Assembly: GCA_020628475.1 (NCBI GenBank)
Contig: JAHDFB010000010.1
Location: 1-64,000, forward strand
Direction of reading: 5' to 3'
Origin: Saprospiraceae bacterium
GTDB taxonomy: Bacteria > Bacteroidota > Bacteroidia > Chitinophagales > Saprospiraceae
Length of the DNA: 64,000 bases
The notes under the pieces were generated by a model. That model searched no databases. It was not told the DNA's origin and saw only the letters and a program-made list of their open reading frames with translations. Within the stretch, counting starts at the first letter, position 1. Each line of letters starts with the position of its first letter. Both the position numbers and the translations under genes were made by a program. This document shows positions 18,510 through 28,500 of this stretch, one piece after another.

Positions 18510-19310
18510 TTAAACTTTTCTAGGTTTCATGGAATAACCGTAATTCTTGAGGCTATGAATGAGTCCTTTCGCGCCGGATAAATGTCCCGCACCTACGATA
18601 AAAAAAGTTTCTTGTTCTTCGCTGATGCGAACGATATTAGACAACATGATTTCATTGCGCCTGTACAATAGAATTTCACGAATTCCAGCCAATGATTTTT
18701 TGGATTTGGCATAAAGCTGGTGAATATCTTGAGTCTTATATAGCTCCAACATCTGTTGAGACTTCTTCCTAAATTTAGAAACATTTTTCAAGGCTTGTTT
18801 GAGAGCTCTCATTTGATAGCTCAATGGAATATTATACAGCGTCTCCAAGTGATCCGACAAGGTCTCGACGGAATCTCTTGCCTTTCCTTTAGCGGTCGCA
18901 TAATTCCAAAATTCAAGATCCATAGAAGAATTCATGGCACTAGACTCCGTATTAATAGCTATTTGAGTCATATAATTCAGGAGAAAAAGTGGCAATACTT
19001 GCTTGAATTGATCCAATGAAAGATTAAAAGATTTCTGCAATATCTGTTCAAATTTCTCGTATTTTTTTTCGCTCAACAAGTTCAAAAGAGAAACGTGATT
19101 CGGTAATTTCATGTGTTTTCCCATTTCAAACTGCGATTTATGATCTAATGGAATTTCAGTGGCAATACAAGAACAACGATCGATAGCCGCATGGATACGC
19201 TCTAAATTATCAAAGGCTAAATTAGCGGGAACATGCATGGACCCGAAAAGATAGCCTTTGAAATGATTTTTATATTGAATTTCCCAGAGCAGGGAATTCT
19301 TTTTAGCCAT
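18510..19310 (-). CDS. TraB/GumN-family protein
   Basis: A 266-residue protein starting MAKKNSLLWEIQYKN at 19310; an alternative ATG at 19334 lies inside the upstream gene. TraB/GumN features are visible: YLFGSMHVPA near the N-terminus, a conserved acidic segment CIATEIPLD, and the C-terminal FFIVGAGHLSGAKGLIHSLKNYGY. The fold is related to the Tiki/TraB superfamily, some members of which are metal-dependent proteases. No secretion signal is visible, although many relatives have one. The start overlaps the end of the Lrp-type regulator gene by 8 nt, so both lie on one transcript. Substrate unknown. Confidence 0.85.
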   Translation of the reverse strand: MAKKNSLLWEIQYKNHFKGYLFGSMHVPANLAFDNLERIHAAIDRCSCIATEIPLDHKSQFEMGKHMKLPNHVSLLNLLSEKKYEKFEQILQKSFNLSLDQFKQVLPLFLLNYMTQIAINTESSAMNSSMDLEFWNYATAKGKARDSVETLSDHLETLYNIPLSYQMRALKQALKNVSKFRKKSQQMLELYKTQDIHQLYAKSKKSLAGIREILLYRRNEIMLSNIVRISEEQETFFIVGAGHLSGAKGLIHSLKNYGYSMKPRKV

Positions 19311-19788
19311 TAACTTCGTCTTGTTCATAATCAAAAGGAAGTACTTTGGATTTCTTCACTTTTGATAAAGTCATTAATGTCTTTATTCGCTCTATTTCTT
19401 CAATTTGCGATAATCTTTTAAAGAGTAATTGCTCATACGTTGCAATATCTTTACAAACGATTTTCATGATAAAATCAGCATCACCTGTGATAATATAGCA
19501 TTCCGTTATCTCAGGAATCTCTTTTATTTTACCGATAAATTGCTCCAGCGCCTGATCTTTTTGCCACGCCAAATTAACTTGAACATAGGTGTTAACTTTC
19601 AATCCTAAAGCGTCTGGATCTACTTTTGCATGATAACTGGTAATAACTCCAGTTTGTTCTAATTTTTTCACGCGCTCTAAAGTTGGTGCAGGTGACAATC
19701 CAATCTTCTTAGATAGATCCAAATTCGTTATTTTACTATTCGTTTGGAGTTGCTCCAAAATTTTTAGATCAATTCTGTCTAATTTCAT
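19303..19788 (-). CDS. Lrp/AsnC-family transcriptional regulator
   Basis: A 161-residue regulator. The N-terminal winged HTH (about 5-60: LDLSKKIGLSPAPTLERVKKLEQTGVI) is followed by a RAM ligand-binding domain (about 65-150: TYVQVNLAWQKDQALEQFIGKIKEIPEITECYIITGDADFIMKIVC). Such regulators sense amino acids. It lies next to the glutamate dehydrogenase gene, which is a plausible but unproven target. Its C-terminus overlaps the TraB-like gene. Confidence 0.93.
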   Translation of the reverse strand: MKLDRIDLKILEQLQTNSKITNLDLSKKIGLSPAPTLERVKKLEQTGVITSYHAKVDPDALGLKVNTYVQVNLAWQKDQALEQFIGKIKEIPEITECYIITGDADFIMKIVCKDIATYEQLLFKRLSQIEEIERIKTLMTLSKVKKSKVLPFDYEQDEVNG

Positions 19789-19935
19789 ATTGTTATTATT
19801 ATTCTTAACGCAAAGAAATGCAAATTTGAAATTATATTTGCTATTTAGCCGATATAATTAATATAAATTTTACAAATCCCTTTATTTAAACATCAAAATA
19901 GTTGAATTCTGCTATATTGACTCCATATAGCATAA

Positions 19936-19969
19936 AATAGTCTTTCCAACATACATTGGAAAGACTATT
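19936..19969 (-). terminator. Terminator after glutamate dehydrogenase
   Basis: A 13-bp perfect stem (19936-19948 with 19957-19969), 25 nt past the dehydrogenase stop on the minus strand. The T-run after it is short (TTTTA). Confidence 0.7.
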
Positions 19970-19994
19970 GTGTTTTAAAGAAACATTTATTCTG

Positions 19995-21413
19995 TTATGG
20001 GAATACACCTAATTGCATGTAATCCGATGCAATTTTATTCAAAGCACTTAAGAAAGCTGCCTCTCTCAAAGTACTAAGCTTCTTCTTGCGCTTTTTAATG
20101 TCTCTAATTTCTTTATAAGCAGTGATCATGGTTTCTTCTAAACCAGACCGAACCAAATCCACCTCATCGGCACCTCGTACGATCATTGATTTATCTCTAT
20201 TCGAAACTTTTTTACCGGTTGTTTTTTCAATAACATCCATGATATTAGCATAGGTATTCTGATCAAACCTCTTCTCCAATCGTCCGAAACGCATGTGAGA
20301 TAAGTTTTTCAACCATTCAAAGTAAGAAACCGTTACCCCACCTGCATTTAAAAACATATCAGGTACAACGATTATTCCTTTCGCCGTTAACATATCTTCC
20401 GCTACATCTGTAACCGGTCCATTTGCCGCTTCGCCTATGATCTTCGCCTTCACTAGATCCGCATTGTCAGCAGTAATTTGACTCTCTAAGGCAGCAGGAA
20501 TTAAAATATCACATTCCAAAGCAACCCAATCCTCGCGAACTTCAAGTGTTTCTGTTCCTGGGAATCCTAAAATCGATCCAGTCTGTTTTCTAAATTTAAT
20601 CAGTTTTTCAACATCGATTCCATCTTTAGAATAAATGGTCCCTTCCATTTCGGAAATTCCGACAATCTTAGCACCACCTTCTTTCTGACAAATTGTTCCT
20701 GTATATGATCCTACATTACCCAATCCTTGAATAACGATTGTTTTATCTTTCATACCTGCGGTCAACCCGATAGCCGCCATATCATCTTCGTACGATAATA
20801 GTTCTCGAAGTCCATAGTATACACCGCGTCCAGTAGCTTCTGTACGTCCTGCAATACCACCATGATTTACTGGTTTACCAGTTACACAAGCTAATCCATC
20901 GATATCTCCATTTTTAAGCTGATTGTAGGTATCTAGAATCCATGCCATTTCTCTAGGACCTGTTCCATAATCTGGAGCCGGTACATCAACACCAGGTCCG
21001 ATAAAATTCTTACGAATCAACTCTGTCGTATATCGTCGAGTAATTTTCTCTAATTGATCTTCTGAATATTTTCGTGGACTCACTTTGACACCACCTTTTG
21101 CACCTCCAAATGGTACATCAACAATGGCACATTTATAGGTCATCAAAGATGCCAATGCCATTACCTCTTCTTGATTGACCAAGTGTGAAAAACGAATCCC
21201 TCCTTTCGTCGGAAGACGGTGATGTGAATGCTGCACACGATATGCTTCCACAACTTCATAAGAATTTCCCATTTTCACTGGAAATCTCATTTGATAAACG
21301 GCATTACACTCTCTTATTTGTGCTAGTAATCCAGCTGGTAATCCCGAATGTTTAGCTGCTCTATCAAAGTTTGCTAATACACTTTCATAGAATCTTGCTT
21401 GCTTATGACTCAT
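19995..21413 (-). CDS. Glu/Leu/Phe/Val dehydrogenase (glutamate dehydrogenase)
   Basis: A cytosolic NAD(P)-dependent amino-acid dehydrogenase of 472 residues, most likely acting between glutamate and 2-oxoglutarate plus ammonia. The substrate domain contains RLPTKGGIRFS and the catalytic-Lys block DVPFGGAKGGVKV, and GPGVDVPAPDYGTGPREMAW follows. The nucleotide-binding domain has IQGLGNVGSYT and IIGEAANGPVT. An extra positively charged segment (DIKKRKKKL) lies near the C-terminus. Coenzyme preference cannot be read with confidence. Its start overlaps ccmD by 11 nt, so it is transcribed with the cytochrome c maturation genes. Confidence 0.94.
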   Translation of the reverse strand: MSHKQARFYESVLANFDRAAKHSGLPAGLLAQIRECNAVYQMRFPVKMGNSYEVVEAYRVQHSHHRLPTKGGIRFSHLVNQEEVMALASLMTYKCAIVDVPFGGAKGGVKVSPRKYSEDQLEKITRRYTTELIRKNFIGPGVDVPAPDYGTGPREMAWILDTYNQLKNGDIDGLACVTGKPVNHGGIAGRTEATGRGVYYGLRELLSYEDDMAAIGLTAGMKDKTIVIQGLGNVGSYTGTICQKEGGAKIVGISEMEGTIYSKDGIDVEKLIKFRKQTGSILGFPGTETLEVREDWVALECDILIPAALESQITADNADLVKAKIIGEAANGPVTDVAEDMLTAKGIIVVPDMFLNAGGVTVSYFEWLKNLSHMRFGRLEKRFDQNTYANIMDVIEKTTGKKVSNRDKSMIVRGADEVDLVRSGLEETMITAYKEIRDIKKRKKKLSTLREAAFLSALNKIASDYMQLGVFP

Positions 21414-21606
21414 GCTTAATTTGATTTTCTAATTTTGATAATCTCCGTTCTAGGAGAAATAGAAATAGAAAGATACCAATCAATATGGCAGCCAAAACCA
21501 AAACGGTGGTTTTCATCTTTCCTTCGTTCGGCAGTAATGAATCTTGAGCAGCTAGGGAAACACAGCCCAAGGTGATGATAATCAGAGTTAAATTAAATTT
21601 TTTCAC
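21403..21606 (-). CDS. CcmD-like small membrane protein
   Basis: A 67-residue protein with a cleavable-looking N-terminal hydrophobic segment (about 5-20), a short spacer, a second hydrophobic segment (about 32-52, TTVLVLAAILIGIFLFLFLLERRL) and a basic C-terminus. The size, topology and position after ccmB-ccmC fit Bacteroidota CcmD, which helps release holo-CcmE in heme delivery. Sequence conservation in this family is low, so the call rests partly on context. Confidence 0.75.
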   Translation of the reverse strand: MKKFNLTLIIITLGCVSLAAQDSLLPNEGKMKTTVLVLAAILIGIFLFLFLLERRLSKLENQIKHES

Positions 21607-21750
21607 TGTATAATTCGTTAACTGTAAACTAAAATGATTTGTGATTCATTTTACATTTCCCAATTATGGGGTAAACCTGAGACTATTTTTACTTTTGTAC
21701 AAACATTTTAAAGCTTATTTTCAATCCGATTATTAAAAATGACAAATTAA

Positions 21751-22809
21751 TTAATCCATCATTTTTAAGAACCATTTCTCGCGTACTCTTTTTAGTCTCA
21801 AAATGATCTGAGCTATCCAAACACCAAGCAGCGTAAAGCCTATTATAGCTGGATAAAACACCATACGCATAGTATGATCCATATCCTCACCTCCCAAAGC
21901 TGGATTACCTCCATTTCCTGGATGTAATGAATCCGTTATTCTTGGAATTACAAAGATCAAAGGAACAATGGTGAAAAATGCAAAAATGCTGTAAGTAGAA
22001 CTCAATCTCGCTTTCTTATCAATATCTTCGATACTCGAGCGCAAAATCCAATATGCTAAATAAATCATCATCGAAATAGCAGACATATTTAGTTTCACAT
22101 CGGATGTCCAATAAGCACCCCAAGTATCTTTGGCCCATAAGGATCCTGTTATCAAGCCTAAAATCCCCATCAAAATACCTGCATAGATTAGTGATGAAGC
22201 CTTATGATCATCATCCAGCTTCTTTTTTACCAAATACTTTATATTCAATATCATCGCTGCGAAGAAGAGTATGAACATAGCAAACCATAATGGAATATGA
22301 TAAAAGGTATTACGTATTGATTCAACTAATAAATTTCGGTATGGAAATAGAAAACCTGTCTTCTTATATAAGGTAGGTCCATTTTCCAATGTTGACCAAG
22401 AAGAATTGCTGTCAGTTCCTGTTTCTTTAATCACAATTCCTTCTGGATAAACAATCGTTCCATTCTCTTGGTCTGTAATCAATAAAGTAGCATATTTTAA
22501 ACTATCTGTACCTGGAAGTGATGGAAGATCAAAGGTAATTGTGCTTTGTCGGTTTGATAAAACTTCAACTTGCGTAGCTTTTAAAAAATGAACGGAATCA
22601 ATTTTCAAATAAGCCTCTTGATTTTCATCGCCAGAATAAATCGTATTATAAGTATTTACTTGAAAACTATTGGTCATTCCGGTTTTCAAAACACTTTTAG
22701 AAAGCCCTTCAATACCAGGCTTAAGTGGCACCAGCATACCAAACACCAATGCATACAGCAATATTAACATTACCAATATTTTCCACCACAGATTTTTTAA
22801 ATTCATCAT
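21751..22809 (-). CDS. ccmC: CcmC-type heme exporter with an extra extracytoplasmic domain
   Basis: A 352-residue integral membrane protein of the CcmC/CcsA heme-handling family. After a first membrane segment (about 8-28) comes a predicted soluble insert of about 115 residues (SLPGTDSLKYATLLITDQENGTIVYPEG... region), then five further membrane segments. The tryptophan-rich heme signature is present as WAKDTWGAYWTSDVKLN, and histidines flank it (FYHIPLW and SLHPG). Classical CcmC is near 240 residues, so this one carries an added domain. The start at 22809 (or 22806) follows the ccmB stop by 1-4 nt; the longer frame overlaps ccmB. Confidence 0.88.
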   Translation of the reverse strand: MMNLKNLWWKILVMLILLYALVFGMLVPLKPGIEGLSKSVLKTGMTNSFQVNTYNTIYSGDENQEAYLKIDSVHFLKATQVEVLSNRQSTITFDLPSLPGTDSLKYATLLITDQENGTIVYPEGIVIKETGTDSNSSWSTLENGPTLYKKTGFLFPYRNLLVESIRNTFYHIPLWFAMFILFFAAMILNIKYLVKKKLDDDHKASSLIYAGILMGILGLITGSLWAKDTWGAYWTSDVKLNMSAISMMIYLAYWILRSSIEDIDKKARLSSTYSIFAFFTIVPLIFVIPRITDSLHPGNGGNPALGGEDMDHTMRMVFYPAIIGFTLLGVWIAQIILRLKRVREKWFLKMMD

Positions 22810-22810
22810 G

Positions 22811-23467
22811 TTAACTTCTCCAAACAACAGGAAATATTATTACAGCCACTCCAAACAAAATAGAATCAATACCTACTAGCAAAAGCAGATCCGAATTATA
22901 CGAAGTATCTTGCAGTATTCCTAATGCATTACCAGACAATTTGATCAACAGTAATAAAATCGGGATGATTAAAGGTAACGACAATATAGCCATCATCGTC
23001 GATTGATTGTTTTGAGTGCTTAAAATACTCGCTACAAATGTAAAGCAAGTAGATACTCCAATTGCACCTAAAAAAATTGAAAGAAAAAATAAGTTAAGAT
23101 CAACCACCGGATTAATAGTGAAAACGACCAAAACAAAATATAAAATCAAAGAAACGATTAAAAGCATAAGCACATTATAAATAATCTTTGCTATAATTAT
23201 TTCTCCTGGATGTGCGACTTGATAATAATATAAATATTGACTCTTAGATTCTTGTGCAAAACTTTTTACCAGAGCACTTAAAGCGGCAAATAAGAAAATG
23301 ATCCAAAATAATACATTCCAAGCCATCACCGTTACGGTTTGAAAAGACTTATACACAATGAATGTAGAAGTGATCACATATAAAATGATGGCTCCTATAG
23401 CGTACTTATCCCGTAACTCGGTTTTAATATCCTTTAATATAAGCGAATAAATCCGACTTAATTTCAT
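22811..23467 (-). CDS. ccmB: CcmB, heme exporter membrane subunit
   Basis: A 218-residue protein with six predicted membrane segments. It resembles CcmB, the permease component of the CcmAB(C) complex needed for cytochrome c maturation: YSLILKDIKTELRDKYAIGAI near the start and TCFTFVASILSTQNNQSTMMAILSLPLIIP in the middle. ccmA is not in the window. A -7 box TACCTTTG ends 4 nt before the ATG. It heads a likely operon ccmB-ccmC-ccmD-glutamate dehydrogenase. Confidence 0.92.
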   Translation of the reverse strand: MKLSRIYSLILKDIKTELRDKYAIGAIILYVITSTFIVYKSFQTVTVMAWNVLFWIIFLFAALSALVKSFAQESKSQYLYYYQVAHPGEIIIAKIIYNVLMLLIVSLILYFVLVVFTINPVVDLNLFFLSIFLGAIGVSTCFTFVASILSTQNNQSTMMAILSLPLIIPILLLLIKLSGNALGILQDTSYNSDLLLLVGIDSILFGVAVIIFPVVWRS

Positions 23468-23471
23468 GGCG

Positions 23472-23479
23472 CAAAGGTA
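23472..23479 (-). promoter_or_regulatory. -7 box TACCTTTG for the ccm operon
   Basis: Perfect TAnnTTTG on the minus strand, read as TACCTTTGCGCCATG into the ccmB start. The 4-nt gap to the ATG predicts a leaderless mRNA. Confidence 0.6.
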
Positions 23480-23517
23480 TTACAAACTCAAGTGATAACA
23501 GTCATTAAACCGTCATA

Positions 23518-24048
23518 TTATTTAGCCGGATTTCTGATGACATATTGAACACAATTTTCAAGATTTGGACTTTCCTTTAATAATGGATGTTTAAAGGACT
23601 GGTGTAATGTCATGCCTATTTTTTTCATCACTCCTATAGATGGTTTGTTAATGGATGGAGCAATCGCATAAATAGCATCTAATTGCAGTCTATCAAAACC
23701 AAATTCAATAAATCGCTTTGCCATTTCAGAAGCATAACCTTTACCCCAAAAGCGTGGATCTAATCGCCAACCAATATCCACGAATTGTTGCCCTGCCATC
23801 TCCTGATCCATCATACCTACCCAACCGATAAACAATTCCGTCTCCTTCTCGATACAAGGAAGATAAGCATAGTTTTTTCGTTCAAAGTTGGCAATCATCC
23901 TTTGCATGGAGTCTCGAGTCTGTTCTTTACTATAAACCGAAGGAAAAAATCGCATGACTTCTTCATTTTGATTTAGTCGGCAATATGCTTCAAAATCTTC
24001 TTCTTTCCAAGCTCTACAATACAATCTTTCTGTCTCTAAAAAACACAT
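23518..24048 (-). CDS. GNAT-family N-acetyltransferase (RimJ/RimL-like)
   Basis: A 176-residue acetyl-CoA-dependent acetyltransferase. It has the RimJ/L opening LETERLYCRAWKEEDFEAYCRL, the acetyl-CoA binding segment DPRFWGKGYASEMAKRFIEFGFD, and the C-terminal block INKPSIGVMKKIGMTLHQSF. I chose the ATG at 24048; a start at 24069 would sit directly on the T-run of the upstream terminator. The acceptor substrate (protein N-terminus or small molecule) is unknown. It lies about 50 nt upstream of the ccmB start on the same strand. Confidence 0.88.
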   Translation of the reverse strand: MCFLETERLYCRAWKEEDFEAYCRLNQNEEVMRFFPSVYSKEQTRDSMQRMIANFERKNYAYLPCIEKETELFIGWVGMMDQEMAGQQFVDIGWRLDPRFWGKGYASEMAKRFIEFGFDRLQLDAIYAIAPSINKPSIGVMKKIGMTLHQSFKHPLLKESPNLENCVQYVIRNPAK

Positions 24049-24070
24049 AAGTTTATATTCAAAATCCAAT

Positions 24071-24102
24071 AAAAAAGCATTACTAGAAAATTCTAGTAAT
24101 GC
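24071..24102 (-). terminator. Terminator between purM and the acetyltransferase gene
   Basis: An 11-bp perfect stem (24077-24087 with 24092-24102) with TTTTTT on the minus strand. It lies about 145 nt past the purM stop and ends only 22 nt before the acetyltransferase ATG. Confidence 0.8.
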
Positions 24103-24246
24103 CTCAATATTAATTAAGGGTAGTTTATTCTTTAGTTGTTTAGTAATTCACTCGCAGATTCAAATAATTTCATTTATTAAAAGTCCGCAAAGAATATTGT
24201 ATAAGGCTACCCCTCATGTATAAGACGTAATAATCGCCTTTGACCC

Positions 24247-25422
24247 CTAAAAATGTTCATAGATAAATTGCTCATTTTTATATTTTAATTCCAATTCCCT
24301 TGATTCAGAAGAACTTACGTGACCAATTATTTTTGCATCGATATTTAAGCTTTGACTTAAAGCAATCAATCCTTCTGCGATTTCTTCATCCACATACATC
24401 TCCAATCGATGCCCCATATTAAATACCTGAAACATTTCTTTCGTACTAGTATTGGATTCTTGTTGTATCATATCAAATAATGGAGGTGCATCAAATAAGT
24501 TGTCCTTGACTATTTTTACACGTTCTACAAATTTCATTACTTTCGTCTGAGCACCACCAGAGCAATGGATGATTCCATGAATACCGGCTCGATAATTGTC
24601 AAGAGCCATTTTTATTAGTGGTAAATAAGTTCTGGTCGGAGAAAGAACCAGTTTACCAACATCGATACCCTCTATTGGAGAAGGATCAGTCAACTTCTTA
24701 CTTCCCGCGTAGGTTAATTCCGCAGGAATAGCTGGATCGAACGACTCGGGATACTTTTCTCTGTATACTTGATCAAATACATCATGACGAGCACTGGTCA
24801 ATCCATTTGAGCCCATTCCACCATTATACTCAGATTCATATGCAGCTTGTCCAAAAGACGCAAAGCCTACAATCACTTGTCCAGGTTTTATATTGTTCAC
24901 CACCAAATCCTTTCTAGGAATTCTTGCAAATGTGGTATAACCTACATCGATTGTTCGAACAATATCTCCAACATCAGCTGTTTCTCCTCCGGCTAATTCA
25001 ATATGAATGCCGTAAGACTTCATACTATCTATAAATTCCGTACATGCTTGAATGATCGCTGCAATCACTTCGCCGGGAATAACATTAGCGTTCCGTCCAA
25101 TAGTCGAACTAAGAACAATATTATCTACGACCCCTACACAGGCCATATCGTCAACATTCATGACAATCGCATCCTGTGCGATACCCTTCCAAACACTTGT
25201 ATCACCCGTCTCTTTCCAATACAAATATGCTAAGCTTCCTTTGGTTCCTGCAGTATCCGCATGCATGATATTACAAAAACGTGGATCTTGAGCGACTAAA
25301 TCCGGTAAAACCTTACAAAATGCATTGGCATATAACCCCTTATCAAGATGTTTAATGGCCGCATGTACCTCATCTTTCGTTGCAGAGACACCTCTTGCTG
25401 CGTATTTATGTGAATCGTTCAT
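24247..25422 (-). CDS. purM: Phosphoribosylformylglycinamidine cyclo-ligase (AIR synthase, PurM)
   Basis: An ATP-dependent purine-biosynthesis enzyme converting FGAM to AIR. The N-terminal part carries YAARGVSATKDEVHAAIKHL, the family acidic loop DDMACVG, the glycine-rich nucleotide block LAGGETADVGDIVRT, and GFASFGQAAYESEYNGGMGSNGLTSAR. The C-terminal domain has HGIIHCSGGAQTKVMKF and FNMGHRLEMYV. At 391 aa it is the longer form typical of Bacteroidota. It stands alone, with a terminator downstream. Confidence 0.92.
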   Translation of the reverse strand: MNDSHKYAARGVSATKDEVHAAIKHLDKGLYANAFCKVLPDLVAQDPRFCNIMHADTAGTKGSLAYLYWKETGDTSVWKGIAQDAIVMNVDDMACVGVVDNIVLSSTIGRNANVIPGEVIAAIIQACTEFIDSMKSYGIHIELAGGETADVGDIVRTIDVGYTTFARIPRKDLVVNNIKPGQVIVGFASFGQAAYESEYNGGMGSNGLTSARHDVFDQVYREKYPESFDPAIPAELTYAGSKKLTDPSPIEGIDVGKLVLSPTRTYLPLIKMALDNYRAGIHGIIHCSGGAQTKVMKFVERVKIVKDNLFDAPPLFDMIQQESNTSTKEMFQVFNMGHRLEMYVDEEIAEGLIALSQSLNIDAKIIGHVSSSESRELELKYKNEQFIYEHF

Positions 25423-25465
25423 AAAAAAGCATCTAATTATTCCGCAAAGATGCTAAAAAAATGAG

Positions 25466-25495
25466 TTTGGTATGGTTATTGGTAATAATATATTG
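25466..25495 (+). promoter_or_regulatory. Possible rightward promoter between purM and smc
   Basis: TTTG (25466-25469), a 19-bp spacer, then TATATTG (25489-25495), one base short of TAnnTTTG. It is placed to drive a short transcript ending at the hairpin 25537-25566. Confidence 0.3.
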
Positions 25496-25501
25496 TAAGC
25501 A

Positions 25502-25566
25502 TTTAATGCTGCAACTGTTAAAACAACCGATTTAGACCTATTCATGAATATGAATAGGTTTTTTTT
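25502..25566 (+). ncRNA. Candidate small RNA, rightward, about 65 nt
   Basis: A short stretch between the two leftward genes purM and smc begins with a small hairpin (AGCAT-tta-ATGCT, 25498-25510) and ends in a perfect 9-bp stem (25537-25545 with 25550-25558) followed by eight T on the plus strand. Both neighbours run leftward, so a plus-strand terminator needs its own transcript. The alternative is a one-sided terminator for smc. Confidence 0.3.
25537..25566 (+). terminator. Intrinsic terminator, plus-strand T-run
   Basis: A perfect 9-bp stem with a four-base loop followed by TTTTTTTT on the plus strand. On the minus strand, the direction of smc, no T-run follows it. Confidence 0.75.
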
Positions 25567-25576
25567 ATGCCCGGAA

Positions 25577-28500
25577 TTAAGCAATCGCCTCCGTCATCAC
25601 TGGATTATGATCGAAATGTCTAAAGTCTACTTGACTGACAGAAGACACTCCTTTTTCCTCCATGAATACCCCATATAAAACATCCAATTCTGCCATGGTA
25701 GCCTTATTATGAGTAACTACTAAAAATTGAGAATCTTGAGAAAATGCTCGAATAATATTTGTAAACTTCTGAACATTTTGATCATCCAATGGTGCATCCA
25801 CTTCATCAAAAATGCAGAAAGGTGCAGGTTTCAACAGATATAGACTGAAAAGTAAAGCCGATGCCGTTAAGGTCTTTTCTCCCCCACTCAACTGACTCAA
25901 GGATTGAGGTCGTTTACCTTTCGGCTTAGCGATAATTTCAATACCAGATTTTAAAGGATTCTCAGGATCCAGTAAGATCAGATCACAATCATCATCTTTG
26001 GTAAACAAGGATCTAAATACCGTAACAAAATGTTTACGAGCTTCTTCAAACGCTTCTAAAAACAACTTGGTCGCGGTAGTTTCAATTTCATCCATCGTAG
26101 CGATTAACTGATCTTTAGCCTGAAGGATATCTTGCTTTTGAACATCAATATTCTCCTTACGTACCAACATTTCATCGTAAGCCTCTACGGCCATAGGGTT
26201 TATATCGCCAAAATTGGACAATCGATTTTGCATTTTCTCCAATTGCAAAGCTTGCTCATCCAATTGGAAATCTTCTGGAATGTCAATATCAATGGAATTA
26301 ATTTCTTCAGAAAATTCAATGTTCACGCGTTGTTTAATACCTTGAATTTTGAATGAATAGTCGGATGCCTTGTCTTTGGCTCCATTAATGACAGATTGTA
26401 ACTCAGCAAACTCTTTGTTTAGTTGCTTCACCAACATTTCCTCTTCATTAATTCGATGCTTAGCATCAAAATAAGACTGCTCAATATCTCCTAAATCACT
26501 TTGTTCATTTTTTCGCTCCTTATACGAGTTTTCTAATAAAATCTTGACACGTTTATATTCATCTTCACGCTTAGACTGTTTATCAATTTCACGCTCTTGA
26601 GCAGTTAAAATAGCCTTTTTTTCAGCAAGACTTTCATTCAACTTTTCTGTATTAAAACCATTCTCTTTTCGTAAATTAAGAATGAGATTTTGTTGTTGTA
26701 ATTTAGAAATCTGCGCTTCATTCATCTCACGAGACAATACCGATAATTGCTCCGTTAGTTGATTTAATAATCCAGTTTGACTCAATTGAGGCAACAATAA
26801 ATGAATACTTTCAGCAATCTCTTTTTTACGCACCGCTAAGTCTTCAAGTTTTAAAGCATTCGCCTCTATTGTTTTTGTTTGTTCCAAAATGGAAGATTCC
26901 TGCTGCTCTAAAGATTGGTGCACATTATCAACAGATGCTTGTAATTTGAATTGAATCTTTCGCTTTTGATCCAATTGATTTTGAAAGTCTTTGATCTGTT
27001 TACTGAAATCTTGCTTGGATAAATTAGATTTTTTACGTTCCAATTCAGTGATGCTCGCTGATATGCTATTTAGAGAAATTTGAAGCGCATCTGCATCTTT
27101 TATCAGAGATTCTAATTTCTTTTTCCTTCCTATACGCTTACCTTCAAAAACACTGTTCGAACCTCCAACAATTTGAGCATTTCTCGTCAAAAAAGAGCCG
27201 TCATTTGCAACCAAAGAGATTTGATCAAAACGGTCGAGATCTGATCGGTTTGATGCATTAATTTGATACGTGTCAAATAAGATATAATCAATCAATGCAG
27301 CATACTTAGCATCAACTTCAATCAAGGACTTCATACTTGACAAGGGAACGTCATAAGAGCTTTCAAGACTTGGAATTCGATCTAAAATAAAAAACTTGGC
27401 CTTTCCACGGTTCTTATTTCTAAGTAACGAAATGGCTTCTAATGCCTCATCCATCGTGTCCACAATGAAGTAATCCAGATAGTCTCCCATGACCATTTCG
27501 ACCGCAGCTCGATCAGCTTCCTCGCAAGAAATCACATCTGATAACATGACCTTTTTTCGTTTCCACTCCTTATGCAGAAACTTAATCGATTCAGGAAAAC
27601 CTTCCAGTTTGTTAATCATACTTTTCAGTAGACTAATTTCATTCTGCTTGATATCAATTTTACGCTCGAGCGCTCTTTTATTCTTAAGCTCTTCATCGAT
27701 CTCAAGTCGTAATAATTCAATATTGTTTTTTTTGTCTTCTTCTGATTGTTGTAATTCAGACAATTCTTTTTGAATAACTATTGATTCTTTCTGAATCAAT
27801 TCCAACTGATCATTTTCTTTCTTTACTTTTTCTTGCTGTTCAGAAGCTCGTTCCTTTAAAAAATGAATAGTATGCTCCGATTGTTGAATTTTATTGAGCG
27901 TAATGGCATGCTCTTTTTCAACATGCAGTTGCTGCTTATCCAATTCAACCTTTTCTTGTTCCTTTTGCTCCGCCAAAGATTTATTGTCCTCATACTGAAT
28001 ACTCAAAGACTTATGTTTCTTCTGTGCTTCTTCAAAAATTGTATCACGATCACCTTGTTCAACCTCTTCGATGACAATCCGATCATTGGTATGACGGATA
28101 GATTCTTGAAGATCTAAAATCTTTTCTTCTAACAGCTGAGCCCTTCTTTGAAGACCTGCCACCTTGTCGCTGCTGTGGTTCATTTCATTTTGAAGAATTT
28201 CCTTCCGACTTTCTTGTTTTCGAATCGTATCCGTTAATGTACTTATTTTTTGTTGAAATAGACTAAGTTGTTTTTCATCATTGATATTTTTCAACTTTTC
28301 TTTTTCCAAAGCAGATTCTTTACGATCAATAGTCGCTCTGAGCTCGATATACTTAACGTTAGAGGCCGTAATTTCCTTTTCAATCTTGATCAATTCATCT
28401 CTCAGCGCGTTAATTTTGACTAAGTGAAACTGTAGACTAAGATGTTTATACTTTGATTTGAGATCCAAGTACTTTTTAGTGCGTTTTGCCTGTTTTTCTA

